From Methylophaga sp. (GTDB lineage: Bacteria > Pseudomonadota > Gammaproteobacteria > Nitrosococcales > Methylophagaceae): a stretch of DNA of 38,667 nucleotides. The stretch is from assembly GCA_030148085.1 (NCBI GenBank), contig JASBUF010000016.1:1-38667 (forward strand). Direction: 5' to 3'. Within the stretch, counting starts at the first letter, position 1. The number at the start of each line of letters is the position of its first letter. A program made the translations under genes and the position numbers. Shown piece by piece: positions 1-7,093 of the stretch. Below the pieces are notes generated by a model, which was not told the origin of the DNA, made no database searches, and saw nothing but the letters and a program-made list of their open reading frames with translations.

Positions 1-303
1 AGTGCCTATATTGTTGATGGTTTTCGTGAAGATCGTGTGCTGCCGATCCTGAGAACGGCCATTGCCCGTTTCCGTCAATACCAATCGATGCAGAAGCATA
101 TTAAAGAGCTGAAAACCTCGCTAGCAGATCGCAAGGTGATCGATAAAGCCAAAGGTTTGATCATGGAACAGCGTCATTGCACTGAAGACGAGGCTTACCG
201 TTTACTTCGAACCTCAGCAATGAATCAGAACATGCGTCTGGCACAACTGGCTCAGAATATTCTGGCCACAGCCAGCTTGTTCGAACCTAAGAAAAACGCC
301 TGA
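1..303 (+). CDS. nasT: ANTAR-domain response regulator, NasT type, 3' part only
   Basis: The reading frame is open from base 1, so the gene begins outside the window; the GTG at 37 is internal. The visible 100 residues are the end of a receiver domain (SAYIVDGF, then a linker helix) followed by a C-terminal ANTAR RNA-binding domain with the typical KVIDKAKGLIMEQ and EDEAYRLLR segments. ANTAR proteins of the NasT/NasR group bind paired-hexaloop RNA and prevent termination in the leader of nitrate assimilation operons. A leader hairpin plus terminator does follow, in front of the nitrate transporter genes, which supports NasT rather than AmiR or EutV. Its usual partner NasS would lie upstream, outside the window. 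The family call is firm; the exact name rests on context. Confidence 0.85.
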   Translation, partial: SAYIVDGFREDRVLPILRTAIARFRQYQSMQKHIKELKTSLADRKVIDKAKGLIMEQRHCTEDEAYRLLRTSAMNQNMRLAQLAQNILATASLFEPKKNA

Positions 304-310
304 ATCAGCC

Positions 311-325
311 GCACCATGTCTGTGC
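311..325 (+). promoter_or_regulatory. Candidate NtrC binding site upstream of nrtA
   Basis: GCACC-N5-TGTGC matches the NtrC consensus GCACC-N5-GGTGC at 9 of 10 positions. It lies about 135-150 bases upstream of the start site predicted from the sigma-54 promoter at 433-450, a normal enhancer distance. The site also sits inside a longer inverted repeat (CCGCACCAT at 309-317 and ATGGTGCGG at 327-335), so it may instead, or also, form the 3' hairpin of nasT mRNA. No U-tract follows that hairpin. Confidence 0.5.
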
Positions 326-432
326 AATGGTGCGGAAGAACAAACTAAAAGCGTGCATATTAAAGCCGGTCAATCATTAGTGAAAAAAGAGTAAGTCTCT
401 GAAAAACAATAATTAATTTTATAGGTATCTGG

Positions 433-450
433 TTGGCATATTATCTGCTA
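433..450 (+). promoter_or_regulatory. Sigma-54 (RpoN) promoter of the nrtABC operon
   Basis: TTGGCAT-N8-TGCTA carries the invariant GG (435-436) and GC (447-448) separated by exactly ten bases, as required for a -24/-12 promoter. The predicted transcription start is near 460, giving an untranslated leader of about 117 bases before nrtA. Sigma-54 control with NtrC is the usual arrangement for nitrate assimilation operons under nitrogen limitation. Confidence 0.65.
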
Positions 451-459
451 TCACCTATC

Positions 460-555
460 TGAGTCACGACCCAACGGCGGGTAATCTCTTAATACATAAA
501 TACTGGATAAAGACGTCCTAATTGGCTTTGCCAATGAGCACGTCTTTTTTTTTGG
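460..555 (+). promoter_or_regulatory. ANTAR-type antitermination leader: hexaloop hairpin, then terminator
   Basis: Two elements follow the predicted transcription start. The first is a short stem ACCC (469-472) / GGGT (479-482) closing the six-base loop AACGGC, which has the A at loop position 1 and G at position 4 that ANTAR proteins recognise. The second is a strong intrinsic terminator: AAAGACGT (509-516) pairs with ACGTCTTT (540-547), with an inner ATTGG/CCAAT stem (521-525/531-535) and a T-run through 553. The nasT gene lies directly upstream. The simplest reading is that NasT binding to the leader allows read-through into nrtA when nitrate is present. I could not find a convincing second hexaloop hairpin, so the dual-hairpin motif is incomplete as seen by eye. 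Confidence 0.6.
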
Positions 556-576
556 GAAAAAATTCAGGAGCAGATA

Positions 577-1980
577 ATGCTAAAAACTTCTTTATCCATG
601 ACACGCCGCAAGCTGGTTAAAACACTGGCCGCCGCGAGCCTGGTCTTCAGTACAGGTCTGATGTCTGTGAGCACAGCCTATGCCGCACCAGGTGACATTG
701 AAAAACCGGATCTGAAATTTGGTTTCATCAAACTAACCGACATGGCGCCGTTGGCGATTGCCTATGAAAAGTTCTTCTTTGAAGATGAAGGACTCTACGT
801 CACGCTGGAAGCCCAGGCGAACTGGAAGGTGCTGCTTGACGGTGTTATAGACGGCACTTTGGATGGTGCACACATGCTTGCTGGTCAACCGCTCGGTGCG
901 ACGATTGGTTTTGGTACCAAGGCCGATATTATCACGGCCTTTAGTATGGATCTTAACGGTAACGGCATTACGGTTTCCAACGACATTTGGGAACAAATGA
1001 AGCCAAATATTCCGAAAGGGGAAGATGGCAAACCGCTTCACCCTATCAGTGCTGAGGCGCTGAAGCCGGTGGTTGAGTCTTACAAAGCGGAAGGCAAGCC
1101 ATTCAATATGGGCATGGTTTTTCCGGTCTCTACCCATAACTACGAGCTGCGTTACTGGCTGGCTGCTGGTGGTATTCACCCAGGGTATTACGCACCACAT
1201 AAGGGCGATGTCAGCGGTCAATTGAAAGCCGATGCACTCCTATCGGTAACCCCGCCACCTCAAATGCCGGCCACCATGGAAGCGGGCACTATCTATGGTT
1301 ACTGCGTGGGCGAGCCATGGAATCAGCAGGCGGTATTTAAAGGTATCGGTGTACCGGTTATCACTGACTACGAAATCTGGAAAAACAACCCGGAAAAAGT
1401 CTTCGGTGTGAGCAAGGATTGGGCGGAAAAATACCCGAACACGCATATTGCCGTGGTCAAAGCTTTAATTCGTGCAGCTGCCTGGCTGGATGAAAACAAC
1501 AATGCCAATCGTCCTGAAGCGGTCAGCATTCTGTCTCAAAGCAACTATGTGGGCGCTGACTATGATGTTATCGCGAACAGCATGACGGGCACCTTCGAGT
1601 ATGAAAAAGGTGACAAACGTGCGGTGCCTGACTTCAACGTTTTCTTCCGTTACAACGCGACCTATCCGTACTACAGCGATGCGGTCTGGTATCTGACGCA
1701 AATGCGCCGCTGGGGCCAGATTTCGGAAGCGAAGCCTGACAGCTGGTACATGGACATGGCGAAAAAAGTCTATCGCCCTGACATTTATGCCCTTGCTGCG
1801 AAAGAGCTGATCGAAGAAGGCAAGCTGCCTGCTTCTGCCTTCCCTGACTTTGCAACTGAAACCGGTTTCAAAGCGCCGCAGAGCGAGTTTATCGACAGTA
1901 TCACTTTCGATGGTACCAAGCCCAATGCCTATCTGGAGCAATTCCCGATTGGTCTGAAAGGCGAAGAGGTTGTTGAGTAA
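577..1980 (+). CDS. nrtA: Nitrate ABC transporter, substrate-binding protein
   Basis: This 467-residue protein belongs to the NrtA/CmpA/NasF family of periplasmic nitrate (or nitrite) receptors and delivers substrate to the permease encoded next. The N-terminus has a twin-arginine-like motif (TRRKLVK, residues 9-15), a hydrophobic stretch and a likely cleavage after AYA near residue 36, so export is probably by Tat. The mature part starts with [20 protein letters not shown], a typical opening for this family. The start is supported by GGAG at 567-570, six bases before the ATG. It is the first gene after the sigma-54 promoter and attenuator. A related bicarbonate or aliphatic sulfonate receptor is less likely given the nas context and length. 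Confidence 0.9.
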   Translation: MLKTSLSMTRRKLVKTLAAASLVFSTGLMSVSTAYAAPGDIEKPDLKFGFIKLTDMAPLAIAYEKFFFEDEGLYVTLEAQANWKVLLDGVIDGTLDGAHMLAGQPLGATIGFGTKADIITAFSMDLNGNGITVSNDIWEQMKPNIPKGEDGKPLHPISAEALKPVVESYKAEGKPFNMGMVFPVSTHNYELRYWLAAGGIHPGYYAPHKGDVSGQLKADALLSVTPPPQMPATMEAGTIYGYCVGEPWNQQAVFKGIGVPVITDYEIWKNNPEKVFGVSKDWAEKYPNTHIAVVKALIRAAAWLDENNNANRPEAVSILSQSNYVGADYDVIANSMTGTFEYEKGDKRAVPDFNVFFRYNATYPYYSDAVWYLTQMRRWGQISEAKPDSWYMDMAKKVYRPDIYALAAKELIEEGKLPASAFPDFATETGFKAPQSEFIDSITFDGTKPNAYLEQFPIGLKGEEVVE

Positions 1981-1998
1981 GTACTGTAACGACGCAGT

Positions 1999-2031
1999 CA
2001 CCCTGCCTGCCCGGCAGGCGGGGTGTTTGTT
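1999..2031 (+). terminator. Strong intercistronic hairpin between nrtA and nrtB
   Basis: CACCCTGCCTGC (1999-2010) pairs with GCAGGCGGGGTG (2014-2025), about 12 base pairs with one G-T pair and a very small loop, followed by a broken T-tract (TTTGTTT). In ABC transporter operons such hairpins after the receptor gene commonly stabilise its mRNA or partly terminate transcription, so that the receptor exceeds the membrane subunits. Its exact role here is inference. Confidence 0.55.
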
Positions 2032-2053
2032 TCAACCAAAGTGAAGAGCCATT

Positions 2054-3076
2054 ATGAAAGATAAATTGATTAACCTGCTGGAACTGATTGGATTTAACTG
2101 GTTTGTTCCGGTCGTCAGATTGAGCACCGGCGAATCGCCAAAACACCAGGTACAGGAACTCGGCAAAATGGTGGGCGTGCCCCTGTTTGCTGTCGTCGTT
2201 TTCCTGCTGTTCTGGCATATGGGCGCCGCCAAGATTATTACCAGCCTAGGCCAGGTGCCGGGACCGACACAGGTATGGGAGCAGGCCAATGTACTGGTCG
2301 ATGAGCATTACCAGGAGCGCGAGCGTGAACTGGCCTTCTATGAGCGTCAGGAACAACGTAACGCGGCCAGACTGGAAAAAGACCCGGACGCAGAAGTCAC
2401 CATTCGTCCTTACACAGGTAAAGAAACCTTCTTTGATCAGATCCTGACCAGTTTGTTTACCGTGTTTGTCGGCTTTCTGTTGGCGACCCTGATTGCTGTC
2501 CCAGTGGGTATTGTTGCCGGTTTGTCAGACACCATTTACTCTGCGCTTAATCCCTTGATTCAGGTGTTTAAGCCGGTATCACCGCTGGCCTGGCTACCAA
2601 TCGTGACGATGGTGGTGAGCGCCCTGTACGTGTCCGAAAACCCGCTATTTGAGAAATCCTTTGTGACCTCTGCGTTGACCGTGACCCTGTGTTCGCTGTG
2701 GCCCACGCTTATCAACACGGCAGTCGGCGTGTCATCTATTGATAAAGACTTGATTAATGTCGCCCGTGTGCTGCGACTGAACTACATCACTACGGTATGG
2801 AAAGTGGTGATTCCTGCCTCGATTCCGATGATTTTCACCGGCCTGCGTATTTCGCTGGGTATCGGCTGGATGGTGCTGATTGCCGCTGAGATGCTGGCAC
2901 AGAACCCGGGCCTGGGTAAGTTCGTCTGGGACGAATTCCAGAACGGCAGTTCCAGCTCACTGAGCCGCATCATGGTCGCTGTACTGACCATCGGTATCAT
3001 CGGTTTCATTCTGGATCGCATCACACTGAGCTTCCAGAAATTCTTCTCATACGACAAAAACGCGGTCATTCGCTAG
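2054..3076 (+). CDS. nrtB: Nitrate ABC transporter, permease
   Basis: This 340-residue inner-membrane protein is of the BPD_transp_1 (MetI-like) type. An N-terminal membrane helix (about residues 35-60) is followed by a charged region (residues 78-120) and then a block of five or so helices. The cytoplasmic coupling loop contains the EAA-like sequence VARVLRLNYITTVWKVVIPASIP (split by me around residues 235-258), typical of NrtB/TauC-type permeases. The stretch FKPVSPLAWLPI is also characteristic of the nitrate/bicarbonate subgroup. The longer N-terminus compared with cyanobacterial NrtB is normal for proteobacterial NasE-like proteins. The gene lies 73 bases after nrtA and nine bases before the ATPase gene, so the three form one operon. 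Confidence 0.9.
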   Translation: MKDKLINLLELIGFNWFVPVVRLSTGESPKHQVQELGKMVGVPLFAVVVFLLFWHMGAAKIITSLGQVPGPTQVWEQANVLVDEHYQERERELAFYERQEQRNAARLEKDPDAEVTIRPYTGKETFFDQILTSLFTVFVGFLLATLIAVPVGIVAGLSDTIYSALNPLIQVFKPVSPLAWLPIVTMVVSALYVSENPLFEKSFVTSALTVTLCSLWPTLINTAVGVSSIDKDLINVARVLRLNYITTVWKVVIPASIPMIFTGLRISLGIGWMVLIAAEMLAQNPGLGKFVWDEFQNGSSSSLSRIMVAVLTIGIIGFILDRITLSFQKFFSYDKNAVIR

Positions 3077-3085
3077 GAGTTAATC

Positions 3086-3877
3086 ATGGATAAATACTTG
3101 AATATTGACCACGTCAGCATCGATTTTCCGACACCAAATGGCCCATTCCGTGCTCTGAATAATGTCAATCTGAAGATTGATAAAGGCGAATTTGTCAGCA
3201 TTATCGGTCACTCTGGCTGTGGTAAGTCGACGGTCATGAACATCGTCGGTGGTCTGTATCAAGCCACTGAAGGCGGTGTTGTCTTAGAAGGTAAAGAAGT
3301 GAATGAACCAGGTCCTGACCGTGCGATTGTGTTTCAGAACCACTCTTTGTTTCCTTGGCTCAGCTGCTATCAGAATGTTGAGCTGGCAGTGAAATCTGTA
3401 TTTGGCGACACCCGCAGCAAACAGGAAATTCGCGATTGGGTTGAGCACAATATCGAGCTGGTGCATATGAGCCATGCCAAACATAAAATGCCTGCTGAGA
3501 TATCCGGTGGTATGAAACAGCGTATCGGTATCGCTCGCGCCTTGGCGATGGAGCCGAAAGTCTTATTGATGGACGAACCGTTTGGTGCGCTGGATGCGTT
3601 GACCCGTGCCCACTTGCAGGATTCATTGATGGAGATTCAGGCTGAGCTCAATAACACCGTCATCATGATTACCCATGATGTGGATGAAGCCGTATTGTTG
3701 TCAGATAAGATCGTGATGATGACGAACGGGCCTTCTGCCACCATCGGTGAAGTCATGGATGTGAAGTTGCCAAGACCACGCAAACGTCTGGAACTGGCTG
3801 ATAACCCAGACTACAACCATTACCGCTCTGAAGTGATTCACTTCCTGCATGAACGCCACGCGCGTAAGGTAGCGTAA
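3086..3877 (+). CDS. nrtC: Nitrate ABC transporter, ATP-binding protein
   Basis: This 263-residue cytoplasmic ATPase energises the NrtAB transporter. Visible motifs are Walker A GHSGCGKST (residues 41-49), Q-loop Gln84, the ABC signature SGGMKQR (140-146), Walker B VLLMDEP (159-165) and the switch His196 in MITHD. It is a single-domain ATPase without the receptor-like C-terminal extension of cyanobacterial NrtC, so it corresponds more closely to NrtD or NasD of proteobacteria; the symbol is therefore approximate. AGGAG at 3076-3080 precedes the ATG. A terminator follows at once, closing the operon. Confidence 0.88.
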   Translation: MDKYLNIDHVSIDFPTPNGPFRALNNVNLKIDKGEFVSIIGHSGCGKSTVMNIVGGLYQATEGGVVLEGKEVNEPGPDRAIVFQNHSLFPWLSCYQNVELAVKSVFGDTRSKQEIRDWVEHNIELVHMSHAKHKMPAEISGGMKQRIGIARALAMEPKVLLMDEPFGALDALTRAHLQDSLMEIQAELNNTVIMITHDVDEAVLLSDKIVMMTNGPSATIGEVMDVKLPRPRKRLELADNPDYNHYRSEVIHFLHERHARKVA

Positions 3878-3884
3878 ACAACCT

Positions 3885-3914
3885 AAAGCCCGTGCTTATG
3901 CACGGGCTTTTTTA
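3885..3914 (+). terminator. Rho-independent terminator of the nrtABC operon
   Basis: AAAGCCCGTGC (3885-3895) pairs perfectly with GCACGGGCTTT (3900-3910) around a four-base loop, followed by T-rich sequence. Confidence 0.92.
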
Positions 3915-3921
3915 TTTAAGT

Positions 3922-3949
3922 TTGTCACAATTCTGTCGATAATTATATT
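3922..3949 (+). promoter_or_regulatory. Sigma-70-type promoter of the EAL gene
   Basis: TTGTCA (3922-3927) and TATATT (3944-3949) are 16 bases apart, directly after the nrt terminator. Transcription would start near 3956. This means a TTG codon at 3949 cannot be the translation start of the next gene. Confidence 0.5.
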
Positions 3950-3966
3950 TGGAACAATATACTTTG

Positions 3967-5256
3967 ATGCTAACATCTTGCTTGCAATCTTCTGAGCGTA
4001 TTCAAGTCGGAATGACAGAACTCTTAACCAGTGAGCAGGGATATACTGCTGAGTTTGCGAACCTCTCACTGAGTACAGCATTTCAGCCGATATTCAGCAT
4101 TGCGCATCGTAAAGCGGTGGGCTATGAGGGCTTGTTGCGCGCTTATGATGCCAATGGCAAATACATAACGCCAGGACAGGTTATGCAAGTGCCTAAGAGT
4201 GACCGAGAGCATCTGGAGCTGGATAGAAGTTGTCGTTTACTGCATGCCCAAAACTTTTCAGAACAAGACACAGATAACAGTTGGCTGTTTTTGAATCTTA
4301 ACTCACAGTGTCTGGTTATGGAGCGTCCTGACGCAGGCTTTATGCGCGGGATGATGACTCAGACCGGCTTGCAAGCACGCCGTATCGTCATCGAAATCTT
4401 AGAAAGTGAAATCACTGACAGAGCCTATCTGAAAGAGCTCATCACACACTTCCGTAAATTGGGTTGCTTGATTGCGATTGATGATTTTGGCGCTGGCCAT
4501 TCGAATTTTGATCGGGTCTGGGAGTTACAGCCAGACATTGTCAAAATCGACCGTAACCTAGTTAAAGAAGCGGGTGTTTCACTGAAGGCGGAACGTATCC
4601 TGACAGGGATTGTTTCGTTGATCCACGAGGCTGGTAGTCTGGTTGTGGTTGAAGGCGTAGAAACTGAGCAGGAAGCCTTGGTCGCTATTTCCAGCAATGC
4701 GGATATGGTGCAAGGGTTTTACTTCGCCAGACCTAATGCGGCTATTCGTCACGACGATGGGTTTACCGATGTGATAGATAAGCTACTGGCGCATCAACAA
4801 AGTTTGCGCAGCCAATATAACCAAAAGATGCAGCAGCACTTTAATCACTTTCGTGAACGTTACGCAGCAGAGGTAGAAGCCTTCACAAATGGGCAAGCAT
4901 TTGAACATTGTGGTGGAGAAGTCTTTTACGACGAGCGGGTAGTACGTTGCTATTTACTTGATGAGCATGGTTATCAAATCGGTAGAAGTCTGTACTCTCC
5001 GAAATACACAACAAGGCTGGATATTCGCCATGCGCCTCTGTTGTCAGGTGAAAATGCGAACTGGTCACATCGTCATTATCACTACCGTGCCATGCAAACT
5101 CCCGGCGTGATGCAAATCAGCCGACCTTATCTTTCCGTTGCGGGATCACATATGTGCATTACGGTGTCACAGGCAGTGAGTATTAACGGTAAAACGTTTG
5201 TGTTTTGCTGTGATCTCGACTGGGCCGACGAGGATCGTAAAACTATCGACGGCTGA
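3967..5256 (+). CDS. EAL-domain cyclic-di-GMP phosphodiesterase with C-terminal sensor-like domain
   Basis: The EAL domain spans about residues 35-255 of this 429-residue protein. All landmarks of an active enzyme that I can place are present: EGLLR (the EAL motif itself), FLNLNSQ, EILESE, AIDDFGAGHSN, DIVKIDR, VVVEGVETEQEA and VQGFYFARP. It should hydrolyse cyclic-di-GMP to pGpG. The remaining 170 residues contain a helix and a mixed alpha/beta region ending SINGKTFVFCCDLDW, resembling the PAS/Cache-like C-terminal domain of YkuI-type EAL proteins; that comparison is tentative. No transmembrane segment is seen, so it is probably cytoplasmic. The start is uncertain: ATG 3967 is only 11 bases after the predicted transcription start, and ATG 4012 with a weak GGA before it is also possible. 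It sits between two nitrate transport units, suggesting but not proving a nitrogen signal. Confidence 0.85.
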   Translation: MLTSCLQSSERIQVGMTELLTSEQGYTAEFANLSLSTAFQPIFSIAHRKAVGYEGLLRAYDANGKYITPGQVMQVPKSDREHLELDRSCRLLHAQNFSEQDTDNSWLFLNLNSQCLVMERPDAGFMRGMMTQTGLQARRIVIEILESEITDRAYLKELITHFRKLGCLIAIDDFGAGHSNFDRVWELQPDIVKIDRNLVKEAGVSLKAERILTGIVSLIHEAGSLVVVEGVETEQEALVAISSNADMVQGFYFARPNAAIRHDDGFTDVIDKLLAHQQSLRSQYNQKMQQHFNHFRERYAAEVEAFTNGQAFEHCGGEVFYDERVVRCYLLDEHGYQIGRSLYSPKYTTRLDIRHAPLLSGENANWSHRHYHYRAMQTPGVMQISRPYLSVAGSHMCITVSQAVSINGKTFVFCCDLDWADEDRKTIDG

Positions 5257-5261
5257 GGTTT

Positions 5262-5276
5262 GCACACATTCAGTGC
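5262..5276 (+). promoter_or_regulatory. Candidate NtrC site upstream of the nitrate MFS gene
   Basis: GCACA-N5-AGTGC matches the NtrC palindrome GCACC-N5-GGTGC at 8 of 10 positions, about 110-125 bases upstream of the predicted sigma-54 start site. A half-site GGTGC occurs at 5303-5307. The fit is weaker than the site upstream of nrtA. Confidence 0.35.
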
Positions 5277-5360
5277 GTGCTGCACTGGTTTTGACTTAAA
5301 CTGGTGCCGATAATACCTATTTTTTCGCCTCACGTAAGCAAAAACAGACACTTACAAAAC

Positions 5361-5376
5361 TGGCATGATTCCCGCA
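5361..5376 (+). promoter_or_regulatory. Sigma-54 promoter of the narK-type gene
   Basis: TGGCAT-N6-CCGCA carries GG (5362-5363) and GC (5374-5375) exactly ten bases apart. The predicted transcript start is near 5387. This makes the ATG at 5393 almost leaderless and favours the ATG at 5429 as translation start. Together with the promoter at 433-450 it suggests both nitrate uptake systems are in one RpoN/NtrC regulon. Confidence 0.6.
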
Positions 5377-5428
5377 CTAAGAACGCCAACCAATGTTGGT
5401 CACGTGTTCTAAAGTGAGAACTGAATTC

Positions 5429-6895
5429 ATGTCTAGTCAAAAGCTAAACTTACTGTCTTTCAGCGGTAATATCCGCACGCTCCATCTAACCTGGATGGCT
5501 TTTTTCATAACGTTCGTGGTTTGGTTTAACCATGCACCATTAATGGTCGCCATTCGCGATACGCTGGGTCTGACCGACCAGCAGGTGAAAACCCTGTTGA
5601 TACTGAACGTTGCCCTGACCATTCCTGCTCGCATCGTGGTGGGCATGCTGGTTGATAAGTACGGCCCTAAAATCATGTTCAGCATGTTGCTGGGCATCTC
5701 CAGTTTTATCTGTTTCTTCTTCGCTTTGGCGGATAACTTCCAACAAATGGCGGCCGCTCGCTTTATGCTGGGTTTCGTCGGTGCTGGTTTCGTTATCGGC
5801 ATTCGTATGATCTCTGAATGGTTCCCAGCGAAACAAGTGGGTCTGGCTGAGGGTATCTACGGTGGTTGGGGTAACTTCGGTTCAGCGGCGGCGGCTATGT
5901 CCCTGCCAACACTGGCACTGATTTACGGTGGTGATGATGGCTGGCGTTATGCGATTGGTACTACCGGTGCCATTGCGTTGGTTTATGCTTTTATTTACTA
6001 CAACAGCGTATCTGATACACCAAAAGGTTCCACTTACTTCAAACCGAAAAAATCCGGTGCGATGGAAGTGACCAGCAAAGGTGATTTTTTCCTTTACATC
6101 ATCATGAGCGTGCCTCTATATGCGGCACTGGCGCTGCTGGCGTGGAAACTGTCGCCAAGCGGTGTATCTTTACTGTCACAGAACATTACCTATGCAATTT
6201 ATCTAGGTCTGATTGCCTTGTTTGCCTATCAGGTCTATCACATCTACCAGGTGAATAAAGACATCTTCACCACTGAAGTGCCTGAAATTCACCGTTACAA
6301 GTTCAAGCAGGTTGCGGTTCTGGATCTGGCTTATCTGGCTACTTTCGGTTCAGAGCTGGCTGTGGTTTCTATGCTGCCTTTGTTCTTCAGCGATACCTTC
6401 AATATCACCCCGGTTCAGGCTGGTCTGCTGGCTTCGGGTTATGCCTTTATGAACTTGGTATCACGTCCTATTGGTGGTCTGTTTAGTGATAAATGGGGTC
6501 GTAAACGTACGCTGACAATCTGTATTGCCGGTCTGGCTGTGGGTTATGTCTTGCTAGGTATGATTACACCTGAATGGTTCCTGGTGTTTGCTGTTTTGGC
6601 TACCATGGCCTGTTCGTTCTTCGTTCAAGCCGGTGAAGGTGCGGTATTTGCTGTTGTGCCTCTGGTACAACGTCGTTTGACCGGTCAAATCGCAGGTATG
6701 GCGGGTGCTTACGGTAACGTAGGCGCAGTGACCTTCCTGACCGTTCTGTCGTTGGTGACACCTCAAACCTTCTTCTTCGTTATTGCGGGTACAGCAATTG
6801 TGGCCTTGATTGCCGTACAGTTTATGGATGAGCCGCGTGGCCAAATGGCAGAAATCCTGCCTGACGGTACCGTGCAAATGATTGACATCCACTAA
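5429..6895 (+). CDS. NarK/NasA-family MFS nitrate (nitrite) transporter
   Basis: This 488-residue polytopic membrane protein has about 12 helices. It carries both signature motifs of the nitrate/nitrite porter family: [12 protein letters not shown] in the fifth-helix region and [10 protein letters not shown] in the eleventh. The loop after helix two (MLVDKYGPK) and the one after helix eight ([11 protein letters not shown]) match the MFS A-motif. It should import nitrate for assimilation, or exchange nitrate and nitrite. I prefer ATG 5429 over ATG 5393 because 5393 lies within six bases of the predicted transcription start and lacks a ribosome site. A second transporter beside an ABC system suggests different affinities. 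Co-transcription with the next gene is likely. Confidence 0.9.
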   Translation: MSSQKLNLLSFSGNIRTLHLTWMAFFITFVVWFNHAPLMVAIRDTLGLTDQQVKTLLILNVALTIPARIVVGMLVDKYGPKIMFSMLLGISSFICFFFALADNFQQMAAARFMLGFVGAGFVIGIRMISEWFPAKQVGLAEGIYGGWGNFGSAAAAMSLPTLALIYGGDDGWRYAIGTTGAIALVYAFIYYNSVSDTPKGSTYFKPKKSGAMEVTSKGDFFLYIIMSVPLYAALALLAWKLSPSGVSLLSQNITYAIYLGLIALFAYQVYHIYQVNKDIFTTEVPEIHRYKFKQVAVLDLAYLATFGSELAVVSMLPLFFSDTFNITPVQAGLLASGYAFMNLVSRPIGGLFSDKWGRKRTLTICIAGLAVGYVLLGMITPEWFLVFAVLATMACSFFVQAGEGAVFAVVPLVQRRLTGQIAGMAGAYGNVGAVTFLTVLSLVTPQTFFFVIAGTAIVALIAVQFMDEPRGQMAEILPDGTVQMIDIH

Positions 6896-6909
6896 AATCA
6901 AACAACTGG

Positions 6910-6937
6910 CTGCGGCCGACATTGTGGTCGGCCGCAG
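6910..6937 (+). repeat. Perfect 11-bp stem-loop after the nitrate MFS gene
   Basis: CTGCGGCCGAC (6910-6920) pairs perfectly with GTCGGCCGCAG (6927-6937) around the six-base loop ATTGTG. There is no T-run after it, so it is not a classical terminator; it may protect the upstream mRNA or reduce read-through. The loop happens to have A at position 1 and G at position 4, the ANTAR signature. Confidence 0.6.
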
Positions 6938-7093
6938 TCATTTCTGCTGTAAGCTGTTGATCAGGGCTGAATCCGTTACATTGCAGCCACACTGCGATGA
7001 TACGTCTGATAACGGTAGCCTTCACGGATGAGCAAGGTGGCTGTGGTTTTTCCGAATAGCAGTGTGCAGAAGACGAGTGTCATAGGGGCCAGT

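Noticed and set aside
733..2218. Several long minus-strand open frames opposite nrtA
   Set aside because: They are antisense shadows with implausible composition; the plus strand encodes a well-recognised transporter receptor.
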